Of a stretch of DNA of 6,311 bases, positions 6,143 to 6,311 are shown piece after piece. Position numbers and translations under genes: made by a program. Position 1 is the stretch's first letter; every line of letters begins with the position of its first letter. Below the pieces are notes generated by a model, which worked only from the letters and a program-made list of their open reading frames with translations, had not been told where the DNA came from and ran no database searches. Source of the stretch: an uncultured Bacteroidota bacterium (GTDB taxonomy: Bacteria; Bacteroidota; Bacteroidia; Chitinophagales; Chitinophagaceae); assembly GCA_903912435.1 (NCBI GenBank), contig CAIWHI010000295.1, forward strand, positions 1-6,311. Reading direction: 5' to 3'.

Positions 6143-6188
6143 TATGGGTTCTTATTTTTTACCAACTAAATTTTAACTTTGACCCATA
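6143..6188 (+). promoter_or_regulatory. 7-bp inverted repeat flanking the cdsA -7 element
   Basis: TATGGGT (6143-6149) and ACCCATA (6182-6188) are perfect reverse complements on either side of the candidate -7 element, with the right arm at the predicted transcription start. The arrangement would suit an operator, but seven bases with a 32-nt spacer can occur by chance. Confidence 0.25.
6174..6181 (+). promoter_or_regulatory. Candidate -7 promoter element for cdsA
   Basis: TAACTTTG matches the Bacteroidota consensus TAnnTTTG exactly and lies 16 bases before the ATG at 6198, implying a very short leader of roughly 10 nt. No -33 TTG was seen at the right distance. If real, cdsA is transcribed separately from the VWA gene 91 bp upstream, and no intrinsic terminator was found between them. 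Confidence 0.45.
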
Positions 6189-6197
6189 ATTAAATCA

Positions 6198-6311
6198 ATG
6201 TCATTAGACAAAAAAGTATTCTACCAACGCACTGCTAGTGCTATAGTATTTGTAGCAATTATGCTTACTGGCCTGTTGTGGAACAATCTGGCTTTTCTGG
6301 TACTTGTTACC
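6198..6311 (+). CDS. cdsA: Phosphatidate cytidylyltransferase (CDP-diacylglycerol synthase), N-terminal fragment
   Basis: Only the first 38 residues are present; the gene runs off the right edge in frame. A polar start (MSLDKKVFYQRT) with basic residues leads into a hydrophobic helix from about residue 14 to 37, interrupted by WNN. The pattern of a short basic N-terminus, an RTAS/RAITG-like turn, and an immediate IVFVAIML helix is how Bacteroidota CdsA proteins begin. CdsA is a multi-pass inner-membrane enzyme that makes CDP-diacylglycerol from CTP and phosphatidic acid, the branch point for phospholipid headgroups. The catalytic signature lies near the C-terminus of the family and is outside the window, so the call rests on the N-terminus alone. 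Another polytopic membrane protein is possible. Confidence 0.6.
   Translation, partial: MSLDKKVFYQRTASAIVFVAIMLTGLLWNNLAFLVLVT

Overview
The window reads as ordinary chromosomal DNA of a Bacteroidota bacterium. Four lines of evidence agree. One secreted protein ends in a type IX secretion (T9SS) sorting tail. Three of four gene-upstream regions carry the Bacteroidota-type -7 promoter element TAnnTTTG. Clear Shine-Dalgarno sequences are missing. The genes themselves (a bacterial group II GGGP synthase, an NHL-propeller T9SS cargo, a large VWA membrane protein with a GEGxWRWR motif) are typical of this phylum. I would guess Chitinophagales/Sphingobacteriia-like, but the sequence does not settle the family.

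Layout from left to right. 1-300 has no convincing gene. It holds a 151-bp element (35-185) bounded by imperfect 26-bp terminal inverted repeats and full of internal hairpins, followed by AT-rich DNA. 301-1065 (minus) is a geranylgeranylglyceryl-phosphate-synthase-family enzyme. 1066-1223 is intergenic and carries that gene's likely promoter, a G-rich tract, and a strong intrinsic terminator for the next gene. 1224-2618 (minus) is a secreted six-repeat NHL beta-propeller with a T9SS tail. 2804-3961 (minus) is an exported protein of unknown function with a Ser/His/Asn-rich region, a Tyr-rich region and a globular C-terminal domain. A 105-bp divergent intergenic region follows. 4067-6106 (plus) is a three-TM membrane protein with an intact von Willebrand factor A domain. 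6198 to the right edge (plus) is the start of a probable CDP-diacylglycerol synthase (cdsA).

The three minus-strand genes have their own upstream gaps and in two cases their own promoter candidates, so they look independently transcribed rather than an operon. The only thematic link is lipid metabolism: a GGGP synthase and a CDP-diacylglycerol synthase about 5 kb apart, on opposite strands. I see no phage, CRISPR, toxin-antitoxin, transposase, tRNA or rRNA. The least ordinary items are the 151-bp inverted-repeat element with its GCGAAGC mini-hairpin, the archaeal-type lipid enzyme, and the unassigned His/Ser/Asn plus Tyr-rich exported protein. I did not find a clearly new multi-gene system.
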